DNA of 64,000 nt from Vigna angularis. Its lineage: Eukaryota; Streptophyta; Magnoliopsida; Fabales; Fabaceae. Shown one piece after another: positions 35,691 through 47,984 of the stretch. Below the pieces are notes generated by a model. That model had not been told where the DNA came from and ran no database searches. It was given only the letters and a program-made list of their open reading frames with translations. The stretch covers positions 5,332,001 through 5,396,000 of the forward strand of contig NC_068974.1 of assembly GCF_016808095.1 (NCBI RefSeq), given 5' to 3'. The position numbers and the translations under genes were made by a program. Each line of letters begins with the position of its first letter. Within the stretch, counting starts at the first letter, position 1.

Positions 35691-36189
35691 AAAGAAAGGT
35701 TAAATAAGAGAATTTGTTTAAATACTAATAGTATGCATTGATATTGCTATTTTAATTTGACATGCACAGTACTAAAATAACACAACACAAAGTTGATATT
35801 GAGAGGTGTATAACATTGGTTTCAAAACTAACTTTGTTTAAGAGATTTTAAAAGTGTAGGTTTTCTACAATTAGGTTAGGACCAATGTAGAAAGTGTAGA
35901 AAGTTACAATATTTTTTTAAGTATGCAACACCATATTTTATGTTGGTTGTGTACATAAAAAATGCTAAATATTATCTTTTGCTTGCCACTATTGAATGTG
36001 GACGCTCTATTATGTTTGATGTAATTTTCACAAGTTTGAAAATCCATCTACAATTGAGTAGTCTAGTACTCGCAAGTCTATGAACCAGAGTCCAGGTACA
36101 AACTGAATTCATCCATGTTGTCTAACTATCAAGTCCTCTCCTTGATAAAGTTGACAATACATTCAAGGCTTCTTCATCTAACATGTTAC

Positions 36190-36690
36190 TAGTAGTTATT
36201 AAGGAGATGTAATAAGTTGTGCATTTCTATGCCTTTCAAACCTCTTAGTGTTATTCTTGTTCTACCACTTGCAATATTGCAACTACCACAATCTTCTTTA
36301 TCTTCATTCTTCTCGACAAAATGTTATTTGTCTTCATTCTTGTTGTTTAAATCTTCTTCTACATTGTTGTCCAATGCATCATTATGTAGAAAATCATACA
36401 CTCTTCCAAACTCTACCTCAATGTTTTCATTTTTCACCCTTGTTTCAATTCTTAGAGTTACATTATGAAACTTTTGACTTGGAAGCCATTTTTATTTCAA
36501 TGAAGATAACATCCTGACTGATAATGCACTTCAAGAATTTTGGTTCAAGACTTCATAATTTGTATGCTTTCACTCATTTTGGATATTTTAGAAACATGCG
36601 TTTAACAATACATGCTTTTATATTTCCTTGTCTTGTGTGAGCATGGGAAACACAACCAGAGATTCTTAGATTATCAAGGCTCACAACAAC
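36190..36690 (-). pseudogene. Ty1/copia integrase C-terminal (SH3-like) remnant
   Basis: On the minus strand the series KRMFLKYPK, VKAYKL, CIISQDVIFIE corresponds to the copia integrase tail (family form CMFLGYPKGVKGYRLW, FIISRDVTFDE), followed by the acidic linker before reverse transcriptase. At least three stops interrupt it. It directly abuts the gypsy remnant that begins near 36770. Confidence 0.65.
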
Positions 36691-36769
36691 TCCTGCTCTG
36701 AATTTAGGTCGCTTCCTATATTGGTTGTTTGTTGTCTTGTTTCCTTAGGTTTAACAACTTAACTTTGCC

Positions 36770-38810
36770 TTGTGACTCCATTTTGTCCTCCGTGTTGGAA
36801 CGAGGATCCAAGTTAACCATGACCATTTTGGATAGTTTGGCCTTGCACGGTGGAATATATGGCGTCACCTTGAGTCTTACCGCTTAGCACTCTCGCACGA
36901 TTTTTTATCTACATCCACCCTGCAAATTGTTCCCTTATCAAAAGAGAACTTCATCATCAAGTGTGGTGTGGAAACTATGGAACCAAAGGCGTTAAGGAAG
37001 GGTCGCCTGATCAATACGTTGTACGAAGTGTTAGCCTCCACTAGGAGATACCTCACCCAGATCTCCTGGTTGTCCTGACCAATTCTGAACCTCATCTTGA
37101 GATCTGAATAGCCTCGGGTGTCCACCTTTTCTCTTGAGAACCTAATGATTTGCTCATTGTATGGGACAATGAGGTCCTCAAATAGGTCCATCTTTAAGAA
37201 TGTCTTCTAGTACAAGATGTTGACCAAGCTTCCTTGGTGAATCAACACTTTGCTCACCCCGTACTAGGCAATCTCCGCAATGATGATAACGATGGGGTCA
37301 TCCTGATCTGGGTCTAGATCCTTGAAATCCTCATTCGTGAAAGTGATGGGTGACATAGTCCTCGACTTTTGATCGACGAGGTGGAATGTCTTGAGGGCTC
37401 AGATATGTCTTTTCCTCGTAGATGTTGATGATCTGCCTCCTACGAACCCTCCCGAGATCGTGTTGATGTGCCCTCAAAGCGGATAACCTCTATTACTTTG
37501 GTGCTTGGAGGGCTTTCTTCTGCTCTTGGTTCTTAAAGTACAATGTTAACTCCTCTCAAGGCTACATCTGTTATGCATGCTTCCTTCCTCTCACCCAGTT
37601 TTGTTGACGTACTTCTTGAGGTGACCTGGTCAGATCAACTCCTCATTTTTGTCATGAAGGGTGGTATATTCCTTTGTGGTGTCCCCTATATTTTTGTGAT
37701 ATAAGCAATGTTTAGCGTTAGCACCTTGGGGGTGACTCTCTTTCTTTGAGGGGGTATCAAATCGACAATCAGAGCTTCTTCATGTATCTTAGCTCTAGGC
37801 ACGTTGAGTGGGGTGTATTCATGAAACTATGGCCTCCTTGGTAGTTCCTTAGGGAAGAGTCACCTCCTTTCCCGTTCAGTTTCTTTTCTCACTAAGGCCT
37901 CTTGCTTCATTTGTCGTCGAAAATATCACATATCTTTAACCCGTATGAACTTTGCGACTCACTCCTTTAACTCATCCATGTTTGTCGCTGGCCTCATACA
38001 AAGGTTGTCAACGAATGGTGCAGGTCGTAAGGCCATGATCATGTGATGCAAGGCCACCTTGTGACTGAGATTCTTTATCTGCCTTGCAATCCTCCTACAC
38101 CACTCCATGAAAGCAAGAAGTGATTCCTCCTTATCCTGACTGATATTCATAAGGCAAGGGATGTAAGATGGTGAGGCCAACTGGTGGCAAATTGAGCCCC
38201 AAGTCGTGAGCAGATGGTCATGAAGCTGTCGGTGGAGTTGGGGTAGTGAATTGAACCATACTAGTGCTTCTCCTTTAAGAGAGATGAAAAAGGCTCTACA
38301 CTAGATGAGATCACTCAATGTGAACGCCATCTGGTTCACAAACATTCTAAGATGTTCGTTGGGGTCGGTGGAATAATCATTCTTCTCAAAAGCCAGAGGA
38401 ATCCACCTATTGGACATGAGGTTTCCATTATTCTCGACATGAAGGGAAGTAGCCCAACCGTGTTGACTATCTCCATGAACGGGTTATCCCTGTTAGCTCT
38501 CGTGTTGCCTTCATAGATGGTCTTGCACGGGTCCTCTGCAGCCTGGTCAAGGTAGGCTGAGTTGGTGCAAGAGGCACTGAATGTTAGCACTCTGCTCTTG
38601 AAGCATGGTCATGTTCTCAACACGGAGGATTGTCAACTCCTCCTCATACCTGCACTTCATCTTCTCCATTTATCACTACATGTTTTTAAGCATTTCAAGT
38701 TAGTTGGGCTGATTCTCCGACTCCTCTACTACTGAGTTTCTCGTCATGTTCCTTGTGGTCACCATAGGGTTTAGTTGTTGATCACTCGGTCCCATAGAAA
38801 GCGCCAAAAT
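36770..38810 (-). pseudogene. Degraded Ty3/gypsy (Tat-like) gag-protease
   Basis: Minus strand, in order: PFMEIVNTVGLLPFMSRIME near 38490-38430 and a gag core at 38180-37960 (DKEESLLAFMEWCRRIARQI, NLSHKVALHHMIMALRPAPF); protease region at 37191-36877 (FSREKVDTRGYSDLK; VRYLLVEANTSYNVLIRRPF; LNAFGSIVSTPHLMMKFSF). These match the gag and protease of Tat-type elements. Many stops and frameshifts; everything after the protease is lost. The sequence TGGCGCTTTCTATGGGACC on the minus strand near 38790-38808 looks like a decayed primer-binding site beside the presumed LTR. Confidence 0.75.
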
Positions 38811-39325
38811 GTTTCGAGTATGGGGTCGAAGTCAACGGTTCAAGTGATGTGAGGTCGTCTGAAGTCCAAATATTGCCAAAAAGTAAGCTCTCATTCGTCC
38901 AAACCACTCAAAGGGTACCTACAAAAGACCCTCCAATGTCAAAGTCAGCTCAATGTTTGGTAGTTAACAATTTATGTAGTAGTAAATGCACGTAACCCAC
39001 CTCCTTACCTCAAGTCTCTATTTATAGGTTTTGAGGTGGGCTTTTGATTAACTTTAACCTAATTATGACATAATTGTGTGTAATCATATTTTACTCTTAA
39101 GTTTATCAACATTAGGTTTAATGTATTTGATTTTATTCATGACCGATCAATTTGCTTGGTAGCCAGTCAGGTTCGTTGGTAGCTCGCTAGATGATCTGAG
39201 CAATGGTTGATTGTCTAGTCTATAGCTGACCGATCGATCATAAATACATAGTTTGCTAGTAACTCGCTAGATGGTATGAATTATACCGTCTAATATGTGA
39301 CTAACCAATCAGTCATATAATACAA
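38811..39325 (-). repeat. Presumed LTR of the Tat-like gypsy remnant
   Basis: Begins TGTTTCGAGTATGGGG directly next to the primer-binding-site-like sequence, as the inner end of a 5' LTR should. It ends near 39325 where the tandem units upstream of the chitinase begin. No second copy was found, so the outer border is approximate. Confidence 0.45.
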
Positions 39326-40115
39326 CTTTTATAAATTTACTTATAAATTAATTAATTTTAAAGTCAAATATATTTTTTCCTCTATATTTTTTCTTCAACT
39401 TTTTCTAAAAAAAAATAGTGATAATTGTTGCAATACTAGTTTTAGGTTTTAATGAAGGTTGAAAGTTCCATGCTTCTCCATAGGAATTTCTCCATAGCAA
39501 CAATATGAAAAATAAAACTTCTCCATAATCTATCCCGTAAGTTCAAAAAAAAAATTATATATAACCTTTTTACAAATTAACTTATAAATAAATTAATTTT
39601 AACTTATACAGTCAAATACATCGTTTTTCTCTGCAATTTTGCTTCAAACTTTTTTACAAAAAGAATACAGTGATAATTGTGGCTATACTAGTTTTAGCTT
39701 TTAATGAGGGTTTTCCCTCTCAAATCCTACCCATATGTTTCTGAAAACGAGCGAACTTCGAACTCAAAAAATGTTGACATGCATCTCTCCATAAGAAAAT
39801 AAAAGAAACTTTCCCATAAATATAATCTAACCCATCATTTAAAACTAAAAAATTTAAAAAATGATACATAACTTGTTTACAAATTAACTTATAAATAAAT
39901 TAATTTTAACTTATACTAAAGTAATGAAATACATTTTTTTCACTATAATTTTGCTTAATTTTGTTTTAATAGAGTAGTGATAACCGTGGCTATACTAGTT
40001 TTAGCTTTCAATGAGTTTGATTACCCCGTTAAACTCTACCCACAAGTTTGTGAAAAGGAGTGTACTTCCAACACAAAGTTGAGAATGTTGAAAGTTCCAT
40101 TCTTCTCACTTTTTC
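39325..40115. repeat. Three diverged tandem units upstream of the chitinase gene
   Basis: Each unit starts with ACTTATAAATAAATTAATTT or a close variant (39339, 39580, 39887), continues to GTGATAATTGTGGCTATACT then AGTTTTAGCTTTTAATGAGG (about 39418, 39668, 39966) and ends near a GTTGAAAGTTCCAT-type or CATCTCTCCATAAG segment. Spacing is 241 and 307 bp. The last unit ends about 290 bp before the TATA box. Confidence 0.75.
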
Positions 40116-40341
40116 CTTCCGCAGACGTATGCAAGATGTTATAACATCTTACGTTACAATTTCTTTCCCACAAGACACGCTACCTCCTCCGCAAACTTTT
40201 CTTCATGTATGATATATCAATCACTTCTCATAACAATTTTTTAACAATATATCACCTGTTATTATTTTATTGATTGGTTTAAATTTATTTTTAAAAAAAT
40301 ATTTAAAACAGATGAATCAGGAACCATAATAAACATTGTAA

Positions 40342-41355
<1,014 letters not shown>

Positions 41356-41739
41356 TTTGTTTTAGGTTGACATTACATATCCATATATTTAGATACTGTT
41401 TTCTGTCTTTGGAATAAGTAGCACCTTCCGTAGGATTTCTTTTCTTCCTACACACACATGTAGAGTGCTATGTGTTATTTATCATATAAAATATGTCTCA
41501 TCACAGTAAAAGAAAGTATAGATTATCTTCAAATATAGTAGTTTCTTAATTCATAGTTCTTTTTATCTATACAGACATTCTCAATCATAAATTAGGAAAA
41601 TCCAAATTTTAAAAAATTACAAAAACACAGTTAAAAAGTGAAAGTCAGTCACCACTTCAACAGGAAGTCTCTCGTCTCCATGAAGACTTCTTCAAGAAGT
41701 CAGTTACCATCCACACAACTTCAACAGTGAGGTTGATCT

Positions 41740-43205
41740 AGGTTGACTAGTTCAACCAAGGTCTAAAATTTGATATAGCTCGACCAAAACTTAATATAAC
41801 TCGGTCAGGATTTGATATAATTCGACCAAAGTTTAAAAACAGTACGACCAAGGTTTGGCATAACTCGATAAAAGTCTGACACAATTTAGTATTTGAAACC
41901 ATTCGATCTAAGGTCTGAAATAATTCGATCAATGAAACAATTCAGACAAGATCTAAATGTCTACTATCACGTAGAAATAGAATGATTTTTTTTTTACTTA
42001 TTGTTTCCACATTTTCCGTGAGGATCCTGTTAAAATACAAACTTACTTGTCGAAGACGGATGGGCGGGCGAACGGCGAAACTACTACGGACCGAGCGGAC
42101 ACTTTCTCTCCAGCTAGCGGACGGTCGTCCTCGTATACCAAGCACTGCTCCCCACTCCAAGCCGGGCGGTCGTCCTCCTACTCTTGGCGCTGCTCCATAC
42201 TCCAAGCCGGGGGGTTGGGTACCTGCTAAAGGCACTCTGACGCTTAAGTCAGTAATATGACAGAGCAGTTTGTGATGCATGTATGCATCGTAAGGAAAAG
42301 TTGGTCCAGAACTCATACCTGAGACCTTTATTTATACTGATTGTAATGGGCTTTTACCTTTAGTGGGCCTGATAACGGCCCTTTTGCCTCTAGTGGGCTT
42401 GATAATGGTCCAGTCACACCTTAGTGAGTCACTGACGTTTAACCGTGTAGTCAACCAAGCGCGGGTCGGTTGGGAAGGATGGTCGGCCAGGGATGCCAGC
42501 CTGGAAGGGCGGCCATCTGGTTATGCTGGCCGGTCATACTAGACGCTCGGTCCTGTTGGCGCACCTGGGTGGACGGTCGGTCTTGGCGCTCGGCACGGAC
42601 GGTCGGTCCTGGTGCTCGACACGGGTGGACGTTCGGTCCTGACGCTCGGCACGGGTGGACGTTCAGTCTTGGTGGTCGGCACGGGTGGACGTTCGGTCCT
42701 GCTTGTGACTGGGGGGTGGCCTTGGACGGACGTGCGGTCTATGATTGTGACCTGGACGAGCGGTCTTGGACGTCCGCTAGTTTGGACGCTCGGTCTCGAT
42801 TGTGACCTGGGGAACCTTGGACGTCCGCTAGTTTGGACGCTCGGTCTCGATTGTGACCTGGTGATGTCTTTCCGTACGGCGTCCGGTCCTGCTGGTACAC
42901 TTATTTTACATGAAAAACTGATGACAAACTTTTAGATTGTATCAAATCTTAATCCAACTGTGTTTTGATCGAGCTATTTTAAACCTTTACTGAAGTATAT
43001 TAGATCTTAAATGAATTGTTTCAAACCTTAACTAAGGCAGACTTTAATCGAACAATTTTAAACCTTGGTGGACTATGTCAAACCTTGACCAAATATTGCA
43101 TACCTTAATCAAACTATTTTAGACTTTAACGAATCATATCATACGTTACCTCAACTGTACTAATTAAGTCTTGGTTAAATTGTTTCAAACCAAACTAGTT
43201 GATCT
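41740..43205. repeat. Inverted-repeat arms flanking GC-rich LTR-like DNA
   Basis: The left arm (about 41740-41955) is an array of short units such as CGACCAAGGTTTGGCATAAC and AACTCGGTCAGGATTTGATA. The right arm (about 42930-43205) has the same units in reverse complement (TTTTGATCGAGCTATTTTAA, GTCAAACCTTGACCAAATA). They enclose about 950 bp of unrelated GC-rich DNA, so the whole can fold back. No coding sequence is recognised. Class uncertain: foldback element or interrupted tandem array. Confidence 0.55.
41965..42920. repeat. GC-rich LTR-like segment with tandem repeats
   Basis: GC-rich DNA in AT-rich surroundings. At 42560-42870 a unit like GGGTGGACGTTCGGTCCTG repeats several times, followed by a duplicated segment of about 55 bp (TTGGACGTCCGCTAGTTTGG at 42767 and 42822). 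CCAAGCCGGGCGGTCGTCCT-like sequences lie at 42150-42210. It looks like a solo LTR of a gypsy element, but its ends and duplication are not resolved. Confidence 0.4.
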
Positions 43206-43209
43206 CATT

Positions 43210-45400
43210 ATTAAAATTATGTCGGGATTACACAACAACTTGCCTGTTTTCATAATTATTTTTCAAATTTATCTCTGAGTGAGATTTGCGTATTCTGGTA
43301 AAGAAATCCTCATTCATATCTTTCCATCAGGGCTACGACTATGGTGCCCCTTAATTTTAAGGGGTTTAGATGCCTGGCAACGTGGAAAATGTAAATGACT
43401 GAGTCTAGAGAGAGTTAAATACTACGCTAAATACGTTCCAATCAAATGATGACGTGATAGGCTGCAATAAATATGATTTACGGATGGATTGCAAACTTCC
43501 ATTAGTAATCCAACGAATGTAAAAACTTGAGTCTCAAAAGTATCATTTATTTTATTTAGACTGATAAGCAGTGTTGTTGGAGGTGTCTTAGTAACCAGTG
43601 TCGCCTGTTTTTCTAGTTAAAAGTGAAGAAGATAGTTGGAGAAGACTTTTCAAAGAGTTTGGCGCCTTAAACCATATCATAGAAAAAGGTATGTTGTTGG
43701 TTACAAATACAGTTTGATTTAGTGTGTTGAGGTGATGAATATATGAAGGGTTATTTAATTCGTTGTTTTGATTTAGAAATTTAAATAATTGTGTGAAATT
43801 TGATAGTGTTTTATTTAAAAAAAAATACTTTTGATATAATAAAATTTTTACTCTCATTTAACATTTTTTTTTTACTTTTTAAAAATATATAAAAATTTAT
43901 ACTTTTATAATTATTTTATGTTTGTATTGTCTGTTAAATAAATATAAAATTGTCTTTTATAATTGGGTATCTGGATGCGTATTGTAAAAGTAGTGGAATT
44001 GCCTCTAGTGTGTTTTGAACGTTATGCTTTTGTTCTGCAAGTGATCCCCTACGGAGAGGCTATAATGTTGAGCCATATATCTATGTCCTTTTTTTGCAGT
44101 TGGTGGCTTTGGTTACTTGATTTTGTTGACACCCTTCACAACAGTTGATAATTTTTTCAAATGAAGCTCTATAATTTTTCATTAATTGGTATCTGAATGC
44201 ATTGAATTATTTAACATTGTTAATATTGTTATTGAACAAATTTAAATTAAATTCATTATGCATTGTTAATAGTGTATGAATAAGTTTTAATTTATTAATT
44301 AAGGACAATTGTTTGGTTTTATATATGATGCTAACACTGACTCCATAAAGTTATATTTCATTTTATTTGCATATATAGTGTACAATTGTATTATAATTTA
44401 TTAAATCAAAGGTGATGACTGTGATTATATTATTTAATGTCCTGAACAACGCATGAAACAAAACGGTTCAGTTAAGTGATTTTCAAGCGTTTTCGGTTTT
44501 CGGACGGCATTTTAAACAGAGTGTTGCTCCCTCCACCACTACACCTTTCTCCCTCCACCTCCTTTTTATTATTTTACCCTTCAGTAAAATTTTATTTTTT
44601 GGTTATTATTTTTTAATTTTACCCTTTCGTAACCTCTTTCACTAATAACCTATGAGTGTTGCTTTCTATACCACCACAGACTGCTCCTGACACCTCCTCA
44701 TTCTTGTTTTGCCCTCTAGTAAAATTTAAAATATTAACCGTTAAACGGATCTCAGCATCCGGGATGTCAATGTCCGTTCCTCGAAGGCAAATTTATTATG
44801 GAAAGAGTGCACCAGACACTAGTCACGGGACCACGGCCTCTTATCACAACCCGTCACCCATGTGCTTCTGCTATTAATTTTATTCTTCACGCTAATTAGT
44901 TTACCTACGTAGTTTGGCCATGACATAAATTAAGCTCCAACATTATGGAACCTCGTGAAGCCAATTTTTTGTCTGTTTCAATTCTTTTTACAACCTTGGA
45001 AGAAAACACCTGCAAGATTGAGACTTGTACTTATTTCTTGTACTCCAAAAATCATTTGCCCCATTTTCTAGTTGATAGCAGCTCCAATTGTGCCACACTA
45101 ACTTGTATTATCATTTTGACTATGGTTCTTTTAATCCTTTTCGACCTTCGAAGTTCATGAATTCATATTTGTTTCTCTTACGCTACAAACAAAGTTTTGT
45201 GTCTGATATTTGACAAACTCAAAATTTTGCATGACAGTGTTTTTAAAGTGTGTACGTGGACCTGCAAGGCATTTCCGTGATGAATAATAGTTTTTTAAAA
45301 TAAGATGCTTTTGGAGTGATTGATGAATTTCACTCACAAGAATCAACATATGTGGACTGGGCTAGTTTGCAGGAGTATCTCTGCTGACTGCATTGGTGCC
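43210..45400. other. Gene-free DNA
   Basis: Short chance reading frames only. Two related stretches near 44520-44720 share TGTTGCTCCCTCCACCAC-like text and TTTACC(C)TTCAGTAAAATT repeats, suggesting a small repeat, not resolved further. Confidence 0.4.
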
Positions 45401-46643
45401 ATTTTTATCTATTGATGGTGATGATACAGTGAATACTGAGTAATGAAACCAAAAGGAAAATGAGGAAGAAAAAAATAAAGGAAAAAAAAAATAAGGAACG
45501 AAAATGGGAGTGAAGCTCGTGAAGAACAATGGAGAGGAAGTGAAACGGAGATGGGAAGAGACATCTGTGAGATTGGGGGTGCAGGTGCGTAGTGAGTAAA
45601 TAAGGAGAAGCTGGCGCATTAGTCAATCCAAATGGCATAACTAGCCATTCATAATGGCCATGATGGGTTCTAAAAGCTGTCTTGTGTCGGTCCTCTGGCC
45701 TCAATAATATCTGATGATATCCAGATCTAAGATCAAACTTAGAGAAGTAGCAAGCACCAAAAAGTTCATCTATCAGTTCGTCTACTGTTGGAATGGGAAA
45801 ACTGTCTTTGACCGTTATAGCATTAAGAGCCCTATAGTCTGTACAAACTCTCCATGAGCCATCCTTCTTCTTGACCAAAATAATAGGAGAAGAAAAAGGA
45901 CTTTTACTATGCTGTATAATACCATCCTTAAGCATTCCTTCTACCAGCTTTTCAATCTCTTCTTTTTGACTGTGAGGATACCTATAAGGCTTAACCTTCA
46001 CTGGATTAGAGCCTTCCAACAAGGGTATAGCATGATCATGTGATCTGGGAGGAGGTAATGTATGAGGAGTATCAAAAATTGTACCATAAGTCTGCAACAA
46101 AAGAGCTAACTCAGGTTCCATATCTGTCTGTGCTGCCATTAAGGTACTAGAGTTGAGATTTTCATCCAATAACTGCAGATTGTAAATTTCTGCTATAGCA
46201 TCAGTCTGCACCATTCTTCTGATGTGATTTAATTGGGCTTGAGCTGGCACCAATTCCTTGTCTCCTTGTAATGTAATAAACATGTCCTCATGAAGTAATT
46301 TCAATTGTAAAGCATCATAATCTGCAATATGAGGACCAATTGTTTTTAACCAACTAGCTCCAAGAATTAAATCTGCACCCGAGATTGGTAGTAAGAAAAC
46401 AGGCAAAATAAAGGAATGACCCTGTGCCTGCACCTTAAGTTGGTCAATTTTTCCTTCAGCTGTCATGTAATTCCCATTCCCCACCATCACTTTAAATAAG
46501 GAAGCCGGTTCTACTGGAAGTTTTAGAAATTTTGCAATCCTTGGCTGCAAAAAGTTATCCGAACTACCACCATCAATTAAGACTTGCACAGGAAGTTGAT
46601 TAACGTGAGCTAAAAATCGAATAGTGCCCACACTGATTCCCCC

Positions 46644-47984
46644 TTTCACTACAAGAAATGCGTTTATTTCCGGCGGCTTTTTACCGACGGCCTATGAGCC
46701 TTCGGTAAGTCATTCCTGAGTTCAATTACAGACGGCTGAGAGGCCTTCGGTAATGTCTTCGAAAAATTTTAAATTGTTCCCTCTCTCTGCAATTCATTTT
46801 CCCACCGGCCCTAATGCTCTCGTCGCCCAAAACCTTTTCCTTTGCTCCTTCAACGTTACCAAGCCCTAATCTTGCTCTCCTCTGGCCAAATTTCAGAAAT
46901 TCCCCTTCTCCTCTGCCAAATTTCCGAAATTCCTCCACCGCTACGAAAACCCCAAGCCGTTCTCTCGCGGAGTTGTGGTTGTTGGTGGTGTGCAGAAAGA
47001 TTGACGCGTTCCATTCCCTTGCCATAGGCCTCTTGCAGAATTCCCACAACCTCTTCATTCACTTCGTCGCCAACAACATCGCCATCACCATCTTCCTTAG
47101 ACTCGTACATTTTCACCAACCGCTTCTCTGTGTCCTTCAGAAGCTTCTCGTACGCCTCGTGCATCTCGTCCAACTGCAGCACCGACTTCCAGATCCGCTT
47201 CTCCGTCTCCGCCCGCTCCCAGCCCTCCTTCTCCTTCTTGGCCTGGTGGGCCCGCCACTCGTGAATCTCCATCTCCGCGGGCCTCGATCTCCGCCAGCCT
47301 GGCCCTGGCGCTGTCAACTTCCTCGTGCGTGGGCAGCTCCCCGATCAGGTTCAGGACCGTTCCGGCCTAGGCCACCTGAGATACGACCCGGCCCATGGAG
47401 GCCATGATGTCTAGGTCGGCGAGGTGCGGCATTTGGCCCACGATCTCCGGGGCTCGCGGCTGCTCGAGGTTGAAGTGGTCGGAGTCGGAAAGGTTCGAGG
47501 GTTGGGATCCATGGCGTGAGAATGAGTTTGGGGTTTGGGAATTGGGAATTGGGAATTTGTTATGCGTTTGGATAATGAAAAATCGATTCAATGCAGCGTT
47601 GAGAATATCATCTTTGGAACTTTGTTTGGTTTAGTTAGAATTAGGAATTTGACAGTAACTTCTGATTTCATTGCTTTCATTGCTGCACTGAAGTAAAAAT
47701 TCAGAATGGAATCTGCTACAATTGAGTTCACTCACTGCTTACTCCCTTCTTTCGCCCTTCGAACGGTAATTACCGAAGGTTAGTGGCCCTCGGTAATTAC
47801 CGAAGGCTTTTGGCCCTCGGTAATTACCGAAGGGCAAAAGCCCTCGGTAATATTTAGCGACAAGAGATTTACCGAAGGATTTTTGGTCGTCGATAAGCCT
47901 TCGGTAAACACCCTTTATCGACGGCTTATGGCATTTTCCGAGGGCTTTTGGCCTTCGGTAATGCCCTACTTTTTTGTAGTGTTT
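46644..47984. mobile_element. CACTA-type non-autonomous transposon, 1335 bp, with TSD ttt
   Basis: 46647-47981, beginning CACTACAAGAAATGCG and ending CTTTTTTGTAGTG, with 3-bp duplication ttt on each side. Subterminal regions are dense in TTACCGAAGG / CCTTCGGTAA motifs (about 46670-46760 and 47757-47965), expected of CACTA subterminal repeats. No transposase; most of the interior is a captured PIRL exon. It is inserted inside the gypsy gag-pol frame, so it is younger than that element. Confidence 0.88.
46880..47515 (-). pseudogene. Captured exon of a plant intracellular Ras-group LRR (PIRL) gene
   Basis: Minus-strand segments, in three shifted frames: PEIVGQMPHLADLDIMASMG; ELPTHEEVDSARARLAEIEA; EWRAHQAKKEKEGWERAETE; VLQLDEMHEAYEKLLKDTEK; RLVKMYESKEDG; EVNEEVVGILQEAYGKGMER then VNLS. 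This is the conserved N-terminal region of PIRL proteins, just before the leucine-rich repeats (family form QLDEMHEAYEKLLKEAEKRL, EEVNEEVVGILQEA). The LRRs themselves are absent. Frameshifts and stops make it a pseudogene. It forms the core of the CACTA-type element, evidence of exon capture. Confidence 0.85.

Larger units (their letters stand above)
32520..36180. other. AT-rich gene-free DNA with microsatellites and one MITE
   Basis: No supported coding sequence. Holds (AT)n runs at 32728-32750, 33838-33886 and 34965-35012 and an inverted-repeat MITE-like unit at 35300-35690. The rest shows no recognisable structure. Confidence 0.6.

Noticed and set aside
46814..47407. Plus-strand frame of 197 codons in the second CACTA-type element
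   Set aside because: It is antisense to the recognisable PIRL exon and is rich in Pro/Leu/Arg as expected of a shadow frame.
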